From the NCBI RefSeq assembly GCF_029846635.1, contig NZ_JARVTG010000001.1, positions 3,993,001-4,057,000 on the forward strand: a stretch of DNA of 64,000 bases. The letters run 5' to 3'. The notes beneath the pieces were generated by a model. That model was not told where the DNA came from. It worked only from the letters and a program-made list of their open reading frames with translations, and searched no databases. This DNA comes from Pokkaliibacter sp. MBI-7 (GTDB lineage Bacteria > Pseudomonadota > Gammaproteobacteria > Pseudomonadales > Balneatricaceae). Of the stretch, positions 16,951 to 26,490 are shown piece by piece; position 1 is the stretch's first letter; every line of letters begins with the position of its first letter. The position numbers and the translations under genes are program-made.

Positions 16951-18564
16951 TCAGGTGGTCAGATGACCCGCGTTGTGCAGGTCACGCTCACCAGCGGGTG
17001 GCGGCGACCACTGGTATAGCCAGGTTTCCGACAGGGCCTGATCGCCATTCTTGAGGAACAGGCGAATGGTGATCGGATCTTCGCTGTCATCGGGCGGGAC
17101 CACATCAAACATGGCACGGAACCCTTTGATTTGCGGCAGCTGACGTACTGAGAGACGCTCCAGACGGCCACGGGACAGAGTGATAATGGCGTCGACCTGA
17201 GCGCCATCAGGCAGTGATGGCAGTTGGCCACCGCCAAAATCAACGCTGAAGTGCTTGCTGTAATAAGCGCGCTTCTTACCGATTTCACCGCCCAGCCCGG
17301 TATAGGTGGACACACACCAGGCGCGGTCCATTTCTGCCGGTAGTTGTGTCCCCCAGCTCATGCGATAGCTGAAGTGCACCGGAACCCCGGCTTTCGCGGG
17401 CTGGTCCGGGTTCCAGTAGGCCACCACGTTATCGAAAGTTTCGTCATCGGTGGGGATTTCCACCAGCTGCACGGAACCGGTACCCCAGTCGCTGGTTGGT
17501 TCGATCCACAGGTTGGGGCGCAGTTCGTAGTTGAAGTCAGGGTCCTGATAATGGTCGAAGCGGCGATCACGCTGGAGCAGACCAAAACCCTTCGGGCTGG
17601 CGTCGGTAAAGACGTTGAAAGCCAGGTGACGTGGGTTGCTCAGTGGCCGCCATACCCATTCGCCGTTGCCGCGATGCATGGCCAGACCGTCAGAGTCGTG
17701 AATTTCCGGGCGCCAGTCCCAGTCGGCACGCTTATCGTTCTCACCGATCATGTACATGCTGGTAATGGGAGCCATGCCCAGACGGCCGATGTCCTTGCGT
17801 GGGAACAGGGTGACGTCAACGTTCATCACCAGCACGTTTTCCACATCAATGTCGAACATATAGGCACCGGTGGTGCTGGCTGAGTCCAGCAGCGCGTACA
17901 CCTTGATGTGCTTGCTGTTGACCTCCGGGCGCTCCAGCCAGAACTGGGTGAAATCGGGGAATTCTTCGGGCTGATCCATAGCGGTATTGATGGCCAGACC
18001 ACGTGCCGACAGGCCGTACTGCATTTCGCTGCCGACCGCCCGGAAGTAACTGGCACCGAGGAAGCTGACCACATCGCGGGTCCAGTCCTTGTCCAGATAG
18101 AGGCGGAAGCCCGCAAAGCCCAGATCCTGTGGCAGCGCTTCGCCCTTGATACCACTCATGCCGTAATCAAACAGTGCCGGATCATAAGCCAGCTGCTGTG
18201 CCTTGCCATTAACCACTTCAAAGATCATGACCGGTTTGCGAAACAACGGGGACAGATGGAAAAACTCGGTACGCAAACGGGTGCCTGCGTTGTTCCAGAG
18301 TGCCCGGTTGCGGCGAAAGTGGATGGAGGTAGCCTGCTCCTGAGTCAGTCTTGCCAGGGGTTCTGGCAACATTGGCACGGTGCCGTCATAGGGGTTCCCC
18401 GCCAGAATGCGGGCTTGCTCCTTGAGACTGTCGAGGTCGAAGGGTTTGGCCTTGCCGAATGTCTTGATCGCCGGGCTGCTGGCGGCGGCGAGCACTGACG
18501 ACACGGGCAGGGACAGGAGGCTGGCAACACTGGCGGTTTTGAGAAAATCGCGTCTGTTCATCAT
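16951..18564 (-). CDS. opgD: Glucan biosynthesis protein D (periplasmic)
   Basis: A 537-residue member of the OpgD/OpgG family, needed for the structure of osmoregulated periplasmic glucans. The N-terminus MMNRRDFLKTASVASLLSLP is a twin-arginine signal peptide with an Ala-x-Ala-type end (VLAAASS), so the mature protein is exported folded to the periplasm. Body motifs include WNNAGTRLRTEFFHLSP, GASYFRAVGSEMQYGLSARG and RPNLWIEPTSDWGTGSVQLV. The frame is open to 18792, but only the RR-containing start makes sense; 18564 and 18561 are both ATG. No opgG/opgH is nearby, so it is a stand-alone paralogue inside the iol block. Confidence 0.9.
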   Translation of the reverse strand: MMNRRDFLKTASVASLLSLPVSSVLAAASSPAIKTFGKAKPFDLDSLKEQARILAGNPYDGTVPMLPEPLARLTQEQATSIHFRRNRALWNNAGTRLRTEFFHLSPLFRKPVMIFEVVNGKAQQLAYDPALFDYGMSGIKGEALPQDLGFAGFRLYLDKDWTRDVVSFLGASYFRAVGSEMQYGLSARGLAINTAMDQPEEFPDFTQFWLERPEVNSKHIKVYALLDSASTTGAYMFDIDVENVLVMNVDVTLFPRKDIGRLGMAPITSMYMIGENDKRADWDWRPEIHDSDGLAMHRGNGEWVWRPLSNPRHLAFNVFTDASPKGFGLLQRDRRFDHYQDPDFNYELRPNLWIEPTSDWGTGSVQLVEIPTDDETFDNVVAYWNPDQPAKAGVPVHFSYRMSWGTQLPAEMDRAWCVSTYTGLGGEIGKKRAYYSKHFSVDFGGGQLPSLPDGAQVDAIITLSRGRLERLSVRQLPQIKGFRAMFDVVPPDDSEDPITIRLFLKNGDQALSETWLYQWSPPPAGERDLHNAGHLTT

Positions 18565-18744
18565 GGCAACGAGGGGATGGCCTGATCTTCCGTAAGGGAT
18601 TGGAAAGCTGCGACAGAGCATACCTGTTGCCCTGACATACAGCCAGCGGTGCGGGCAGGGAAGTGTCAAAAGTCTGTAACCAACCTGATCAAAGCGCATC
18701 TTTTGTATGGTGTGGGATACAGGCACTGTCCTGATGAACAGGCA

Positions 18745-18775
18745 GAAAAAAACCGCCTGACCGAAGCCAGGCGGT
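18745..18775 (-). terminator. Terminator of the inositol ABC transporter operon
   Basis: Reading the minus strand, ACCGCCTG-GCTTCGGT-CAGGCGGT is followed by a run of seven T. It lies about 165 bp after the permease stop. Confidence 0.85.
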
Positions 18776-18939
18776 AAGCCTACGTGCCACACGCAGAGAA
18801 CCGAAACGGTAGGTACAGCAAAAAACGATGGAGCAAAAAACGGTACAGCGGAAAAACAACTCTGGTGAATCGGGTTGGGTGGCCAGCGTGAGTGCTGGCA
18901 ACCTGTACGATGATCTTAAACAGTCACTGAGGACGCTTA

Positions 18940-19974
18940 TCAGGCTTTGGCTTTCAGGCGACGGCGCTGACGATACTGGTCGGCGATCACCGCGGAGACA
19001 ATCACCGCACCTTTGACGATGTCCTGATAGTAGGCATCGATACCGAGGAAGGTGAAACCGCTGGTCATGACGCCCAGGATCAGCACCCCGATAACGGTGC
19101 CCGCAATGCGACCTACGCCGCCTGCCAGACTGGTGCCACCGATAACACAGGCTGCAATCGCATCCAGCTCATAGCTCATACCCATGTTGGCCTGACCACT
19201 GCCACTGCGGGCTGCCAGTACCAGACCGGCCAGACCTGCCAGCAGGCCAGCGACGACGTAAACCTTGATCAGGTGAGCCTTGACGTTGATACCGGATACA
19301 CGGGCAGCCTGTACGTTAGCGCCGATAGCGTAGGTGAACTTGCCGTAGCGGGTGTAGCGCAGAGCGATGTGGAAAATCAGCGCCACCACCAGGAACAGGA
19401 TGACCGGGCGACCACCTGAGCCGATCCACTGGAAGGCGTCAGTCAGGCCTGATACAGGCTGGCCGTTGGTGTAGGCACGGGCAACACCGCGTGCTGCGAC
19501 CATCATCCCCAGAGTGGCGATGAAGGGAGGGATGGAGGTCAGGGCAATCAGACTACCGTTGATCAGACCCGCCAGCGCACCCACCAGCAACGCTATCGCA
19601 ATCGGCACAATCACCGGCATGTCAGTGATCGAGGGATAGATCAGACGGCTGAACTCGGAGCTCTGGGCCAGACTGGCAGACACCATGGCGGCCACGGCAA
19701 CTACTGAGCCGGGCGACAGATCCACCCCGGAGGTGATGATGACCTGAGTTGAACCGATGGCAATGATACCGATGATCGACACCTGCAAAATCATGATCAG
19801 CAGGCGCTGAGAGTTAAACAGGAAGGTATCGCCGCGGTAGATCCACCCCAGAATCTCGAACAGGGCGCAGATACCGAACAGCACCAGCAGAATCCCTGCT
19901 TCAGGGAACTTCTTGAGGAGAGAGGGCGACGATGCGCTTTTTGTCGTTGTCATGGCTTGATTTATCGTGCTCAT
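18940..19974 (-). CDS. Ribose/inositol-type ABC transporter permease
   Basis: A 344-residue inner-membrane permease of the RbsC family with about 8-10 hydrophobic segments. Family hallmarks are STQVIITSGVDLSPGSVVA, IPPFIATLGMM, YAIGANVQAARVSGINV and CVIGGTSLAGGVGRIAGTV. It is the last gene of a binding protein-ATPase-permease operon; inositol is the likely substrate because iol genes lie on both sides and the promoter carries the same palindrome as iolB. Other sugars cannot be ruled out. The C-terminus is basic (RQRRRLKAKA). Confidence 0.88.
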   Translation of the reverse strand: MSTINQAMTTTKSASSPSLLKKFPEAGILLVLFGICALFEILGWIYRGDTFLFNSQRLLIMILQVSIIGIIAIGSTQVIITSGVDLSPGSVVAVAAMVSASLAQSSEFSRLIYPSITDMPVIVPIAIALLVGALAGLINGSLIALTSIPPFIATLGMMVAARGVARAYTNGQPVSGLTDAFQWIGSGGRPVILFLVVALIFHIALRYTRYGKFTYAIGANVQAARVSGINVKAHLIKVYVVAGLLAGLAGLVLAARSGSGQANMGMSYELDAIAACVIGGTSLAGGVGRIAGTVIGVLILGVMTSGFTFLGIDAYYQDIVKGAVIVSAVIADQYRQRRRLKAKA

Positions 19975-20073
19975 TGTTATTGTCCAGTTTTGCGAAGATG
20001 AAGAACCCGACAGCAGCCCCTCAATCCGGGAGCCGGAGCTGTTGTCGTCAGTGGTGTTCTGGGCCGTGGGCGA

Positions 20074-21600
20074 TCAGCCCGAGGCCAGTTCCATAATCTT
20101 GACCTGGTTGGCTTCGGCGCGGTCGAGGATGCCGGTGACCTTGCCTTCATGCATAACCAGAATACGGTCGCTCATGCCCAGCACTTCGGGCATTTCCGAG
20201 GAGATCAGGATGACAGCCAGGCCTTTGGCGGCCAGCGCCGAGACCAGACGGTGGATTTCCGCCTTGGCACCCACGTCAATACCGCGCGTGGGTTCATCCA
20301 GGAAGAGAATACGGGGGTTGGTCATCAGCCAGCGGGCGATCAGTGCCTTCTGCTGGTTACCACCAGACAGGTTGCCGATGATCTGTTCCAGATTCGGGGT
20401 CTTGATTGCCAGCATGTCGCGCATTTCTTCGCAGACTTTTTCCAGCTCGCCCTGTTTCACAAAGCCGTTGCTGGTGTAGCGGTCACGCAGCACCGCCATC
20501 TGCATGTTTTCCTGCACAGTCAGACCAAGGAAACAGCCGGTTTCCTTGCGGTCTTCGGTAAGCAGAGCCATGCCCTGACCCATGGCGTCATGGGGTGAGT
20601 GGATCTGTACATCGTTACCGAAAATGGAGATGGTGCCTGCTACGGCGGGTGTGACACCGAACAGGGTTTCGACCACGTTGGTGCGGCCAGAGCCAACCAG
20701 ACCGGCGAAGCCAAGAATCTCACCGGCACGCAGGTCAAATGACACGTCGGAGAAGTACTGGCCATCAGACAGGCCACGTACCGACATCACTACATCACCG
20801 ATTTCCACTTCCTGTTTAGGGAACATCTGGGTGATTTCACGCCCGACCATCAGCTGGATGACCTTATCGCGGGTCAGTTCGGAGGCAGGGTGACAACCCA
20901 CCATCTGGCCATCGCGGAAGATCGAGACTTCATCAGCAATCTCGAACAGCTCATCCATCTTGTGGGTGATGTAAATAATGCCTTTGCCTTCGGCGCGCAG
21001 GGTATTAATGATCGCGAACAGGTGTTCCACTTCTTTCTCAGCCAGCGCTGAGGTGGGTTCATCCATGATCAGCACGTCGGAGTTGTAGGATACCGCTTTG
21101 GCAATTTCGACCATCTGACGGTTGGCTACGGACAGTTCACGTACCAGTGTTTCCGGATGGATATTGATTTTCAGCTTGGCAAACAGCTCTGCCGTCTTCT
21201 GCATCAGCTTGTCATGGGAGATCAGGCCCAGACCGTTTTTCGGTTCGCGGCTGATCCAGATATTCTCGGCGACCGTCATGAAAGGCATCAGGTTCAATTC
21301 CTGATGGATCATGGCGATGCCCTTGTTGATGGCTTCGATGGGGGAGTTGAAGTTGCACTCCTCACCACGAACCCGCAGAGAGCCGGAGTCGTGACCCTGT
21401 ACACCCGCGATGATTTTCATCAGGGTCGATTTGCCCGCGCCGTTTTCGCCCATCAGAGCGTGCACGGTACCGGGACGGAGTTGGAACGAAACCTTGTTCA
21501 GCGCGATTACCCCAGGGAATGCCTTGGAAACGTCGTCGATCTCCAGAAGGTATTCGCTGTGCAAAGAGGAAGGTTCATTTTTGAGCGCAGTGTTGAGCAT
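20074..21600 (-). CDS. Ribose/inositol-type ABC transporter ATPase (two nucleotide-binding domains)
   Basis: A 508-residue duplicated ATPase of the RbsA family. The first domain has Walker A GENGAGKST, signature LSVANRQMVEIAKA and Walker B VLIMDEPTSAL; the second has a degenerate Walker A (GLVGSGRTNVV), signature LSGGNQQKALIARW and Walker B ILFLDEPTRGIDVGAKAEI, the usual asymmetry in this family. A GTG at 21609 is in frame, but ATG 21600 has AGAGGTG at the right spacing. It energises sugar uptake with the permease and binding protein beside it. Confidence 0.9.
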   Translation of the reverse strand: MLNTALKNEPSSLHSEYLLEIDDVSKAFPGVIALNKVSFQLRPGTVHALMGENGAGKSTLMKIIAGVQGHDSGSLRVRGEECNFNSPIEAINKGIAMIHQELNLMPFMTVAENIWISREPKNGLGLISHDKLMQKTAELFAKLKINIHPETLVRELSVANRQMVEIAKAVSYNSDVLIMDEPTSALAEKEVEHLFAIINTLRAEGKGIIYITHKMDELFEIADEVSIFRDGQMVGCHPASELTRDKVIQLMVGREITQMFPKQEVEIGDVVMSVRGLSDGQYFSDVSFDLRAGEILGFAGLVGSGRTNVVETLFGVTPAVAGTISIFGNDVQIHSPHDAMGQGMALLTEDRKETGCFLGLTVQENMQMAVLRDRYTSNGFVKQGELEKVCEEMRDMLAIKTPNLEQIIGNLSGGNQQKALIARWLMTNPRILFLDEPTRGIDVGAKAEIHRLVSALAAKGLAVILISSEMPEVLGMSDRILVMHEGKVTGILDRAEANQVKIMELASG

Positions 21601-21767
21601 GTACGTCACCTCTTTTTTTCTTGTATCTGAGGTAAAGGTCTTAACAGGTGCGAAGCGGTATTCAGTCAGTTACTGGCTGAAAGTGCCCGGAGCCGGCCAG
21701 TCATCCGGCTCCGGGCGGGTGAAGCGAGAGCCTGCTTCACATCTCCTGATGTCAGTTCAGCAGAAGC

Positions 21768-22688
21768 TTAGTTCTTCATGAACTGCTTGTAGTTCTCGGG
21801 CGTTACCAGCTGGAAGGGGATCCAGTTCCACTGCTCCACCTTCTCACCCTTAGCCATCTTCAGTGCCACATCTACTGAGCCAGCGCCCTGACCGGCAGCA
21901 TCCTGGAATACAGTCACATCCAGATTGCCTTTTTCGATTTCGGTCAGTGCATCGGGTGTCGCGTCAACGCCACCGATGAAGTAGGGCTTGGGATCTACGC
22001 CGGCCTGCTGCAACGCCATGATGGCACCGATGGCCATTTCATCGTTGTTGGCAGCGATAACGTCGATCTTGGTGCCGTTGGTCAGCCAGTTGGTCATCAG
22101 GTCGATGGCCTCGTTACGTGACCAGTTGGCCACCTGCTTCTCAACGATTTTCATATCAGGGTGTTTGGCGACCACGTCTTCAACGTCCTTGGTACGCAAC
22201 TGGGCCGCATTGGTGCCCAGCTCACCGACCATGATGGCCACGTTGCCTTTCTCACCGGCCAGTCTGGCCAGCTCCTGCATTTCCAGGGTGCCGGAATCCA
22301 GCTCGTTGGAGCCAACAAAGGCAACACCTTCAGGCAGTTTGTCAGAATCGGGTTTGCGGTTGACGAATACCAGCGGGATCTTGGCTTCGGTAGCCAGCTT
22401 GATCATCTTGCCGGTGGCGGCACTGTCTACAGGGTTAACGACGATGGCGTCCACACCTGAAGCAATGAAGTTCTGGATCTGACTGACCTGACGGCCGATG
22501 TCACCCTGAGCATCTTCAAAGTTGATCTCGGTACCTTGCTTTTTCGCCTCTTCGGACATGTTGTTGCGAACGATGGTCAGGAAGTTGTCATCAAAATACG
22601 CCATGGAAACCCCAAGGGTGCTGGCCATGGCTGAGGTACTGCTGATTGCGGAGATGGAAAGCGCCAGTAGCAGTTTTTTGGTATTCAT
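21768..22688 (-). CDS. Periplasmic sugar (probably inositol) binding protein
   Basis: A 306-residue type-1 periplasmic binding protein of the RbsB class, first gene of the transporter operon. The signal peptide is MNTKKLLLALSISAISSTSAMA with cleavage after AMA. Family features are FIASGVDAIVVNPVDSAATG, IPLVFVNRKP, ANNDEMAIGAIMALQQAG and GGVDATPDALTEIEKG. Captures substrate in the periplasm for the permease. Inositol specificity is inferred from the surrounding iol genes and shared operator. Confidence 0.88.
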   Translation of the reverse strand: MNTKKLLLALSISAISSTSAMASTLGVSMAYFDDNFLTIVRNNMSEEAKKQGTEINFEDAQGDIGRQVSQIQNFIASGVDAIVVNPVDSAATGKMIKLATEAKIPLVFVNRKPDSDKLPEGVAFVGSNELDSGTLEMQELARLAGEKGNVAIMVGELGTNAAQLRTKDVEDVVAKHPDMKIVEKQVANWSRNEAIDLMTNWLTNGTKIDVIAANNDEMAIGAIMALQQAGVDPKPYFIGGVDATPDALTEIEKGNLDVTVFQDAAGQGAGSVDVALKMAKGEKVEQWNWIPFQLVTPENYKQFMKN

Positions 22689-22843
22689 TGTCGAGTCACT
22701 CCAGTTACGTTCTTTGTTGTATTTATGCTCACCAGGAGATCCCAGCAGTCACTTCGAGCGAGTGAAGTTGCTGGATGGCAACGTCGCTGACAATAAGACA
22801 GTCAACCGTTGTCAGGGATAAAGGTGCGCTCAAAATAGAAAAT

Positions 22844-22881
22844 TGTCAATGTTTTTTTTGATTAATGGAATTTTTATTCCA
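22844..22881 (-). promoter_or_regulatory. Promoter region of the inositol transporter with TGGAA-N6-TTCCA operator
   Basis: TGGAATTTTTATTCCA at 22866-22881 is a perfect TGGAA-N6-TTCCA palindrome, the same motif as upstream of iolB. On the minus strand a consensus -35 TTGACA lies at 22844-22849, just downstream of the palindrome; no equally good -10 was seen at 17 bp spacing. Confidence 0.5.
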
Positions 22882-22899
22882 TTGTGCGAATGACGTCTT

Positions 22900-23244
22900 T
22901 TCAGAATCAGTTTGAGCGGCTACAACCTGCGTCATTACTGACTTTTGGTCAGTGTGGTTAGGTCATTGTCGGGGTCATGGCAAGCATAGACGCCCGCTGG
23001 CTATAGGGAAAGTGCGACCTGAATTGATGGATGTTGGCTGTGAATATCAGTAGAAATAGAATAGATATTTCATTTTGAGCTTGCGCCGGATTAACGGGCG
23101 TTAATGCACATTGTAGCCACATTGTGTGGCTGAGGTGTCGCAGACCGAACGCATGCTCTCAAAGGATGCATGCTGTCAAAGGACAGGCAGTGTCACCGGG
23201 CAGGCTGTTCCGTCCATCCCGATGGCAGTGATCTGCGCAGCTAA
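22900..23244. other. Intergenic region between two iol transcription units
   Basis: No gene recognised. The stretch separates the iolG terminator from the transporter promoter and contains only short chance frames. Confidence 0.5.
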
Positions 23245-23281
23245 GGAAAAAACAACCGGCAGACAGCAGTCTGCCGGTTGT
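23245..23281 (-). terminator. Terminator after iolG
   Basis: On the minus strand ACAACCGGCAGAC-TGCT-GTCTGCCGGTTGT forms a long perfect stem followed by TTTTTTCC, about 95 bp after the iolG stop. Confidence 0.85.
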
Positions 23282-23377
23282 GAAAGTGATCAGGCCGGTC
23301 AGCCAGGCAGGTGCCCGCGCCTGATCAATACGGGTAGCAAGAGAAAACACAGAGCGTAGTAAAGGGTTAACGTCCCC

Positions 23378-24388
23378 TCAGCCGTAGAACGCTGGGCGCT
23401 CGGGCATGGTAATGGCTTCGATCTGCTGGCTTTCTTGTGCCTTGACGCAGGCATCTGCTGCGACGGCGGCAGCGTAACCATCCCATGAGGAAGCGCCGCG
23501 CAACGTGCCACTCTGGACGCCGTCGAGGAAATCCTGCAGTTCGACGTCATAGGCGGCGATAAAGCGCTGTTTCCAGTCGGTAAGAATGGTGGTGGCGAGC
23601 TTGGCGTCCTTGCGTACCAGCAGGCTCTGCGGTTCGGGCAGGTTGGCGACGCCTTCTTCACCGACTACCGAGCACTGAATGTCATAGCCGTAGCGGCAGT
23701 TAACAAAGATTTCTACGTCGATGCGGATACCCCGGGCGGTTTCCAGCAGCACAATCTGCGGATCTTTCAGCTTGCTGTGGGTATGGCGGGTAGCGCGTGG
23801 ATACAGCACCTGAGCAGACACATAGTCATCATTCAGCAGCCAGCGGAACACATCCAACTCGTGAATCAGGGTGTCTACAATGGCCATCGGTGTCACATAG
23901 GCTTCCGGTACGGTCGGATTGCGATGAGCGGCATGAACCATCAGTGGCTGGCCGATGCTGCCTTCATCAATGGCCTGTTTCAGCAGACGATAGCCACTGT
24001 CGTACGGGCGCATGAAGCCGACCTGCACCATGCGTTTGCCAGCGGCGATCTCGGCTTCAACGATGCGCATGCAGCCTTCGGCGGTGGTCGCCAGCGGCTT
24101 TTCACAGAACACGTATTTACCTGCTGCAATGGCGGCCAGTACGAACTCTTCATGGGTCGGACCCCAGGAGGTCACCAGAACGGCATCCACATTGTCGGCC
24201 TTGATCAGCTCATGGCCATTGTCATAGACAGTGGCATTCAGGTTCAGGCTGTCGACGACCTTGCGGGCCTGTTCCAGGTTCACGTCGGTGACGGCCACGA
24301 TCTGACCACCGGTCAGGGTCTGAGCGATACGACGGGCATGGTCAGCGCCGATGGCGCCGGTTCCGATAACACCAATTCTGATGGTCAT
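23378..24388 (-). CDS. iolG: Myo-inositol 2-dehydrogenase (Gfo/Idh/MocA family)
   Basis: A 336-residue NAD-dependent oxidoreductase for the first step of inositol breakdown, inositol to 2-keto-inositol (scyllo-inosose). The Rossmann start is IGVIGTGAIGADHARRI; the EKP motif is VFCEKPLATT; the substrate-domain signature MAIVDTLIHELDVFRWLL contains the D...H pair expected for IolG. ATG 24388 has AAGGA 7-8 nt upstream; the frame opens earlier (24568) but that part looks non-coding. It is the last gene of the lacI-iolI-iolH-iolG unit. Confidence 0.88.
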   Translation of the reverse strand: MTIRIGVIGTGAIGADHARRIAQTLTGGQIVAVTDVNLEQARKVVDSLNLNATVYDNGHELIKADNVDAVLVTSWGPTHEEFVLAAIAAGKYVFCEKPLATTAEGCMRIVEAEIAAGKRMVQVGFMRPYDSGYRLLKQAIDEGSIGQPLMVHAAHRNPTVPEAYVTPMAIVDTLIHELDVFRWLLNDDYVSAQVLYPRATRHTHSKLKDPQIVLLETARGIRIDVEIFVNCRYGYDIQCSVVGEEGVANLPEPQSLLVRKDAKLATTILTDWKQRFIAAYDVELQDFLDGVQSGTLRGASSWDGYAAAVAADACVKAQESQQIEAITMPERPAFYG

Positions 24389-24477
24389 GATGGATTCCTT
24401 GCTGGCCGCGCTGCTACTGAGCGCGGCGTTGAATAGGGAAGAAGGTTGAGCTGAGAACACGATCTGCCGTGCGTCGC

Positions 24478-25374
24478 TTATTTCCAGTACTTGTCGATAT
24501 AGCGCTGCATTTCCTGACGCATAAAGCGGCTGGACTGCTCGGCACGTTCTTCCCAGGCAAACACGCAACTGGAAAGTACGCCGTCAAAGCCGATTTCATG
24601 CAGGGTCCTGAAGAACACATCCCAGTCAATTTCACCTTCGCCCATATCCAGATGCTGGTGCACACGGGCAGTGGAACCGGGCGGATTGACGATGTAGCGC
24701 AGCTGCGACGATCCCTTGTGGTTAAAGGTGTCGGCCACGCGGGCATGGGCCAGCACGCCCTGAGTGGCGCGAATGGTCTGCGCCAGATCATCCCCGTAGT
24801 AAAAGCTGTGCGGGGCGATGTAGGAGCACTTCACTGCGCTGGAGTTGATGGTCTTGATGATGTTGACCGCCGGGTCGATCTGTTCCACCCAGTCTTCGGG
24901 ATGAGGCTCGACACTGAGTGTCAGGCCTTCACGCTCAAGAATGGGGACCAGTACATCCATGCTGCGCCAGAAGGCATTCTCGCAGGCTTCTGCGGTGTGG
25001 GTGCCGCTGCGGTCAGCGGCTGAGCGCTCCGGTGAACCGCCTCGGCCAAATTCGGAAATCAGCAGCGGGGCATCCATGTCGACGGCAATCTCGATAGTGC
25101 GCTTCCAGTTGTCCATCGCCATTTCCCACTCATCACGGTAAGGGCTGGACCAGCGGTACATGGGCTGCAGGGTCGCCAGACCGACATCATGATCTTTCAG
25201 GGCCTTTTTGAAGGCATGCAGACGATCCGGATACACCCGTGGACGTGTCCACCACTGCAGAAAGTCTGCACGAGGTGAGAGTTCAATGTAGTCGTAGCCC
25301 AGTTCTTTCGTCAGACGACAGATTTCAGGCAGGGACAGATGACGGTGCATGTAGGGGTCGATGGCGATTTTCAT
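24478..25374 (-). CDS. iolH: IolH-like TIM-barrel protein
   Basis: A 298-residue sugar phosphate isomerase/epimerase-type TIM barrel. It opens with MKIAIDPYMHRHLSLPEI and ELGYDYIELSPR, closely following the IolH pattern, and carries barrel metal-site residues in ISEFGRGGSPE, LSVEPHPEDW and GEGEIDWDVFF. IolH is found in many iol operons but its exact reaction is unclear; an aldolase- or isomerase-like role has been suggested. Start chosen at 25374, with GAGGA 8 nt upstream. It lies 89 bp upstream of iolG on the same strand. Confidence 0.8.
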   Translation of the reverse strand: MKIAIDPYMHRHLSLPEICRLTKELGYDYIELSPRADFLQWWTRPRVYPDRLHAFKKALKDHDVGLATLQPMYRWSSPYRDEWEMAMDNWKRTIEIAVDMDAPLLISEFGRGGSPERSAADRSGTHTAEACENAFWRSMDVLVPILEREGLTLSVEPHPEDWVEQIDPAVNIIKTINSSAVKCSYIAPHSFYYGDDLAQTIRATQGVLAHARVADTFNHKGSSQLRYIVNPPGSTARVHQHLDMGEGEIDWDVFFRTLHEIGFDGVLSSCVFAWEERAEQSSRFMRQEMQRYIDKYWK

Positions 25375-25492
25375 TGTTGTAGTCCTCACTCGACGGTCTG
25401 TGGCCTGTTGCCTGTTATTTGTTACCTGTGGCAACGGCCAGATCAGGGTATCCGCTACCGGCAGCCAGTAAATTCTGGCAAGCCAATCCCTG

Positions 25493-25517
25493 TCCTGCTC
25501 ATCGGTGATGAGCAGGA
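25493..25517. other. Perfect 11-bp hairpin between iolI and iolH
   Basis: TCCTGCTCATC-GGT-GATGAGCAGGA is an 11-bp stem with a 3-nt loop in the 183-bp gap between the two genes. No U run follows, so it is more likely an mRNA processing or stability element than a full terminator. Confidence 0.5.
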
Positions 25518-25557
25518 GGAGAGCGCAAATACGTTTACATCATTGTTGAAGAAGGAG

Positions 25558-26373
25558 TTATTCGGCCAGGCGGGCGCGAATGTAGTCCATGCTGTCCTTG
25601 ACGGCGGCGATGGGGTCGGGCAGATCCCAGACTTCGGCAGAGAACGGCTCGAACGAGAAGTAGCCGGTGTAGCCGGTGGCCAGCAGCTGTTTGATCTGGC
25701 CAATGTTATCCAGACGGTCTTTGGGACCTACCAGAATACGATGAGCGTCGAGCATATCGTTGAAGGAGATGGCCGGATCCTCAACACCGGAAATGTGCAC
25801 CAGACCGGTCAGGGCGGGGAACATTTCCTGCTCTGCGGCGCCCTTGTGGTGGAAGGTGTCGTGCACCAGACCAAAGCGGCCCTGTGCTTTCAGCCCTTCA
25901 ATGGCATCCACGGCAACACGCTTGGTGCGCATGGACGAGAAGGGGAAGCCCAGTGCTTCGACAAAGCCCTGCAGGCCGTGTTTTTCCAGAATGGGTTGCA
26001 GGCCGGTAAGGGCCGTCTTGATGTCATCCACGCTGGCGACCGGGCCATTTTCGTTGAATGGGCACATGACCAGACCGATGGCACCGGCGGCGTTGGCCAG
26101 CTGCGCCTGTTTCTCCGCTTTGGCGGCCATCTCGTCATTCCAGACGTTGAAGGGATACAGCGCATTGATGCTCAGTACCTTGATGCCTCTTGCACGAGCG
26201 TATTCGCCGATCACTGTGGCGCGCTGCAGTTCGGTGACACTGTTTTCCTGCACGTCGTTGCGCAGTTCAACCGCATCCACACCGAGACCTGCGGCGGCGT
26301 CAATCAGCTGCTCAGCCGTCAGGCTGGGGCAGATCATGTGGTTCAGCGAAAACTTGATGGCGATATCGGACAT
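25558..26373 (-). CDS. iolI: IolI-like inosose isomerase (TIM barrel)
   Basis: A 271-residue TIM-barrel protein resembling B. subtilis IolI, which interconverts keto-inositols. Matching landmarks are VDAVELRND, KVLSINALYPFNVWNDE, FVEALGFPFSS, GLVHDTFHHKGA (metal-binding D and H), GLVHISGVEDP and GYFSFEPFS (final Glu). ATG 26373 has AAGGAG 6 nt upstream. It follows the LacI-type regulator. IolE (dehydratase) is a related fold and cannot be fully excluded, but the motifs fit IolI better. Confidence 0.72.
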   Translation of the reverse strand: MSDIAIKFSLNHMICPSLTAEQLIDAAAGLGVDAVELRNDVQENSVTELQRATVIGEYARARGIKVLSINALYPFNVWNDEMAAKAEKQAQLANAAGAIGLVMCPFNENGPVASVDDIKTALTGLQPILEKHGLQGFVEALGFPFSSMRTKRVAVDAIEGLKAQGRFGLVHDTFHHKGAAEQEMFPALTGLVHISGVEDPAISFNDMLDAHRILVGPKDRLDNIGQIKQLLATGYTGYFSFEPFSAEVWDLPDPIAAVKDSMDYIRARLAE

Positions 26374-26490
26374 TTGCGGCTCCTTCAGATAGCTAAGCCT
26401 GATGTTGAAGTTTGTTGTTATTGCCCTGTCAGATACTGGCTGGCAGGTATCCAGTTTGCCCTCCGCTGGCGGTGCCATCTGTCCGAAGAG

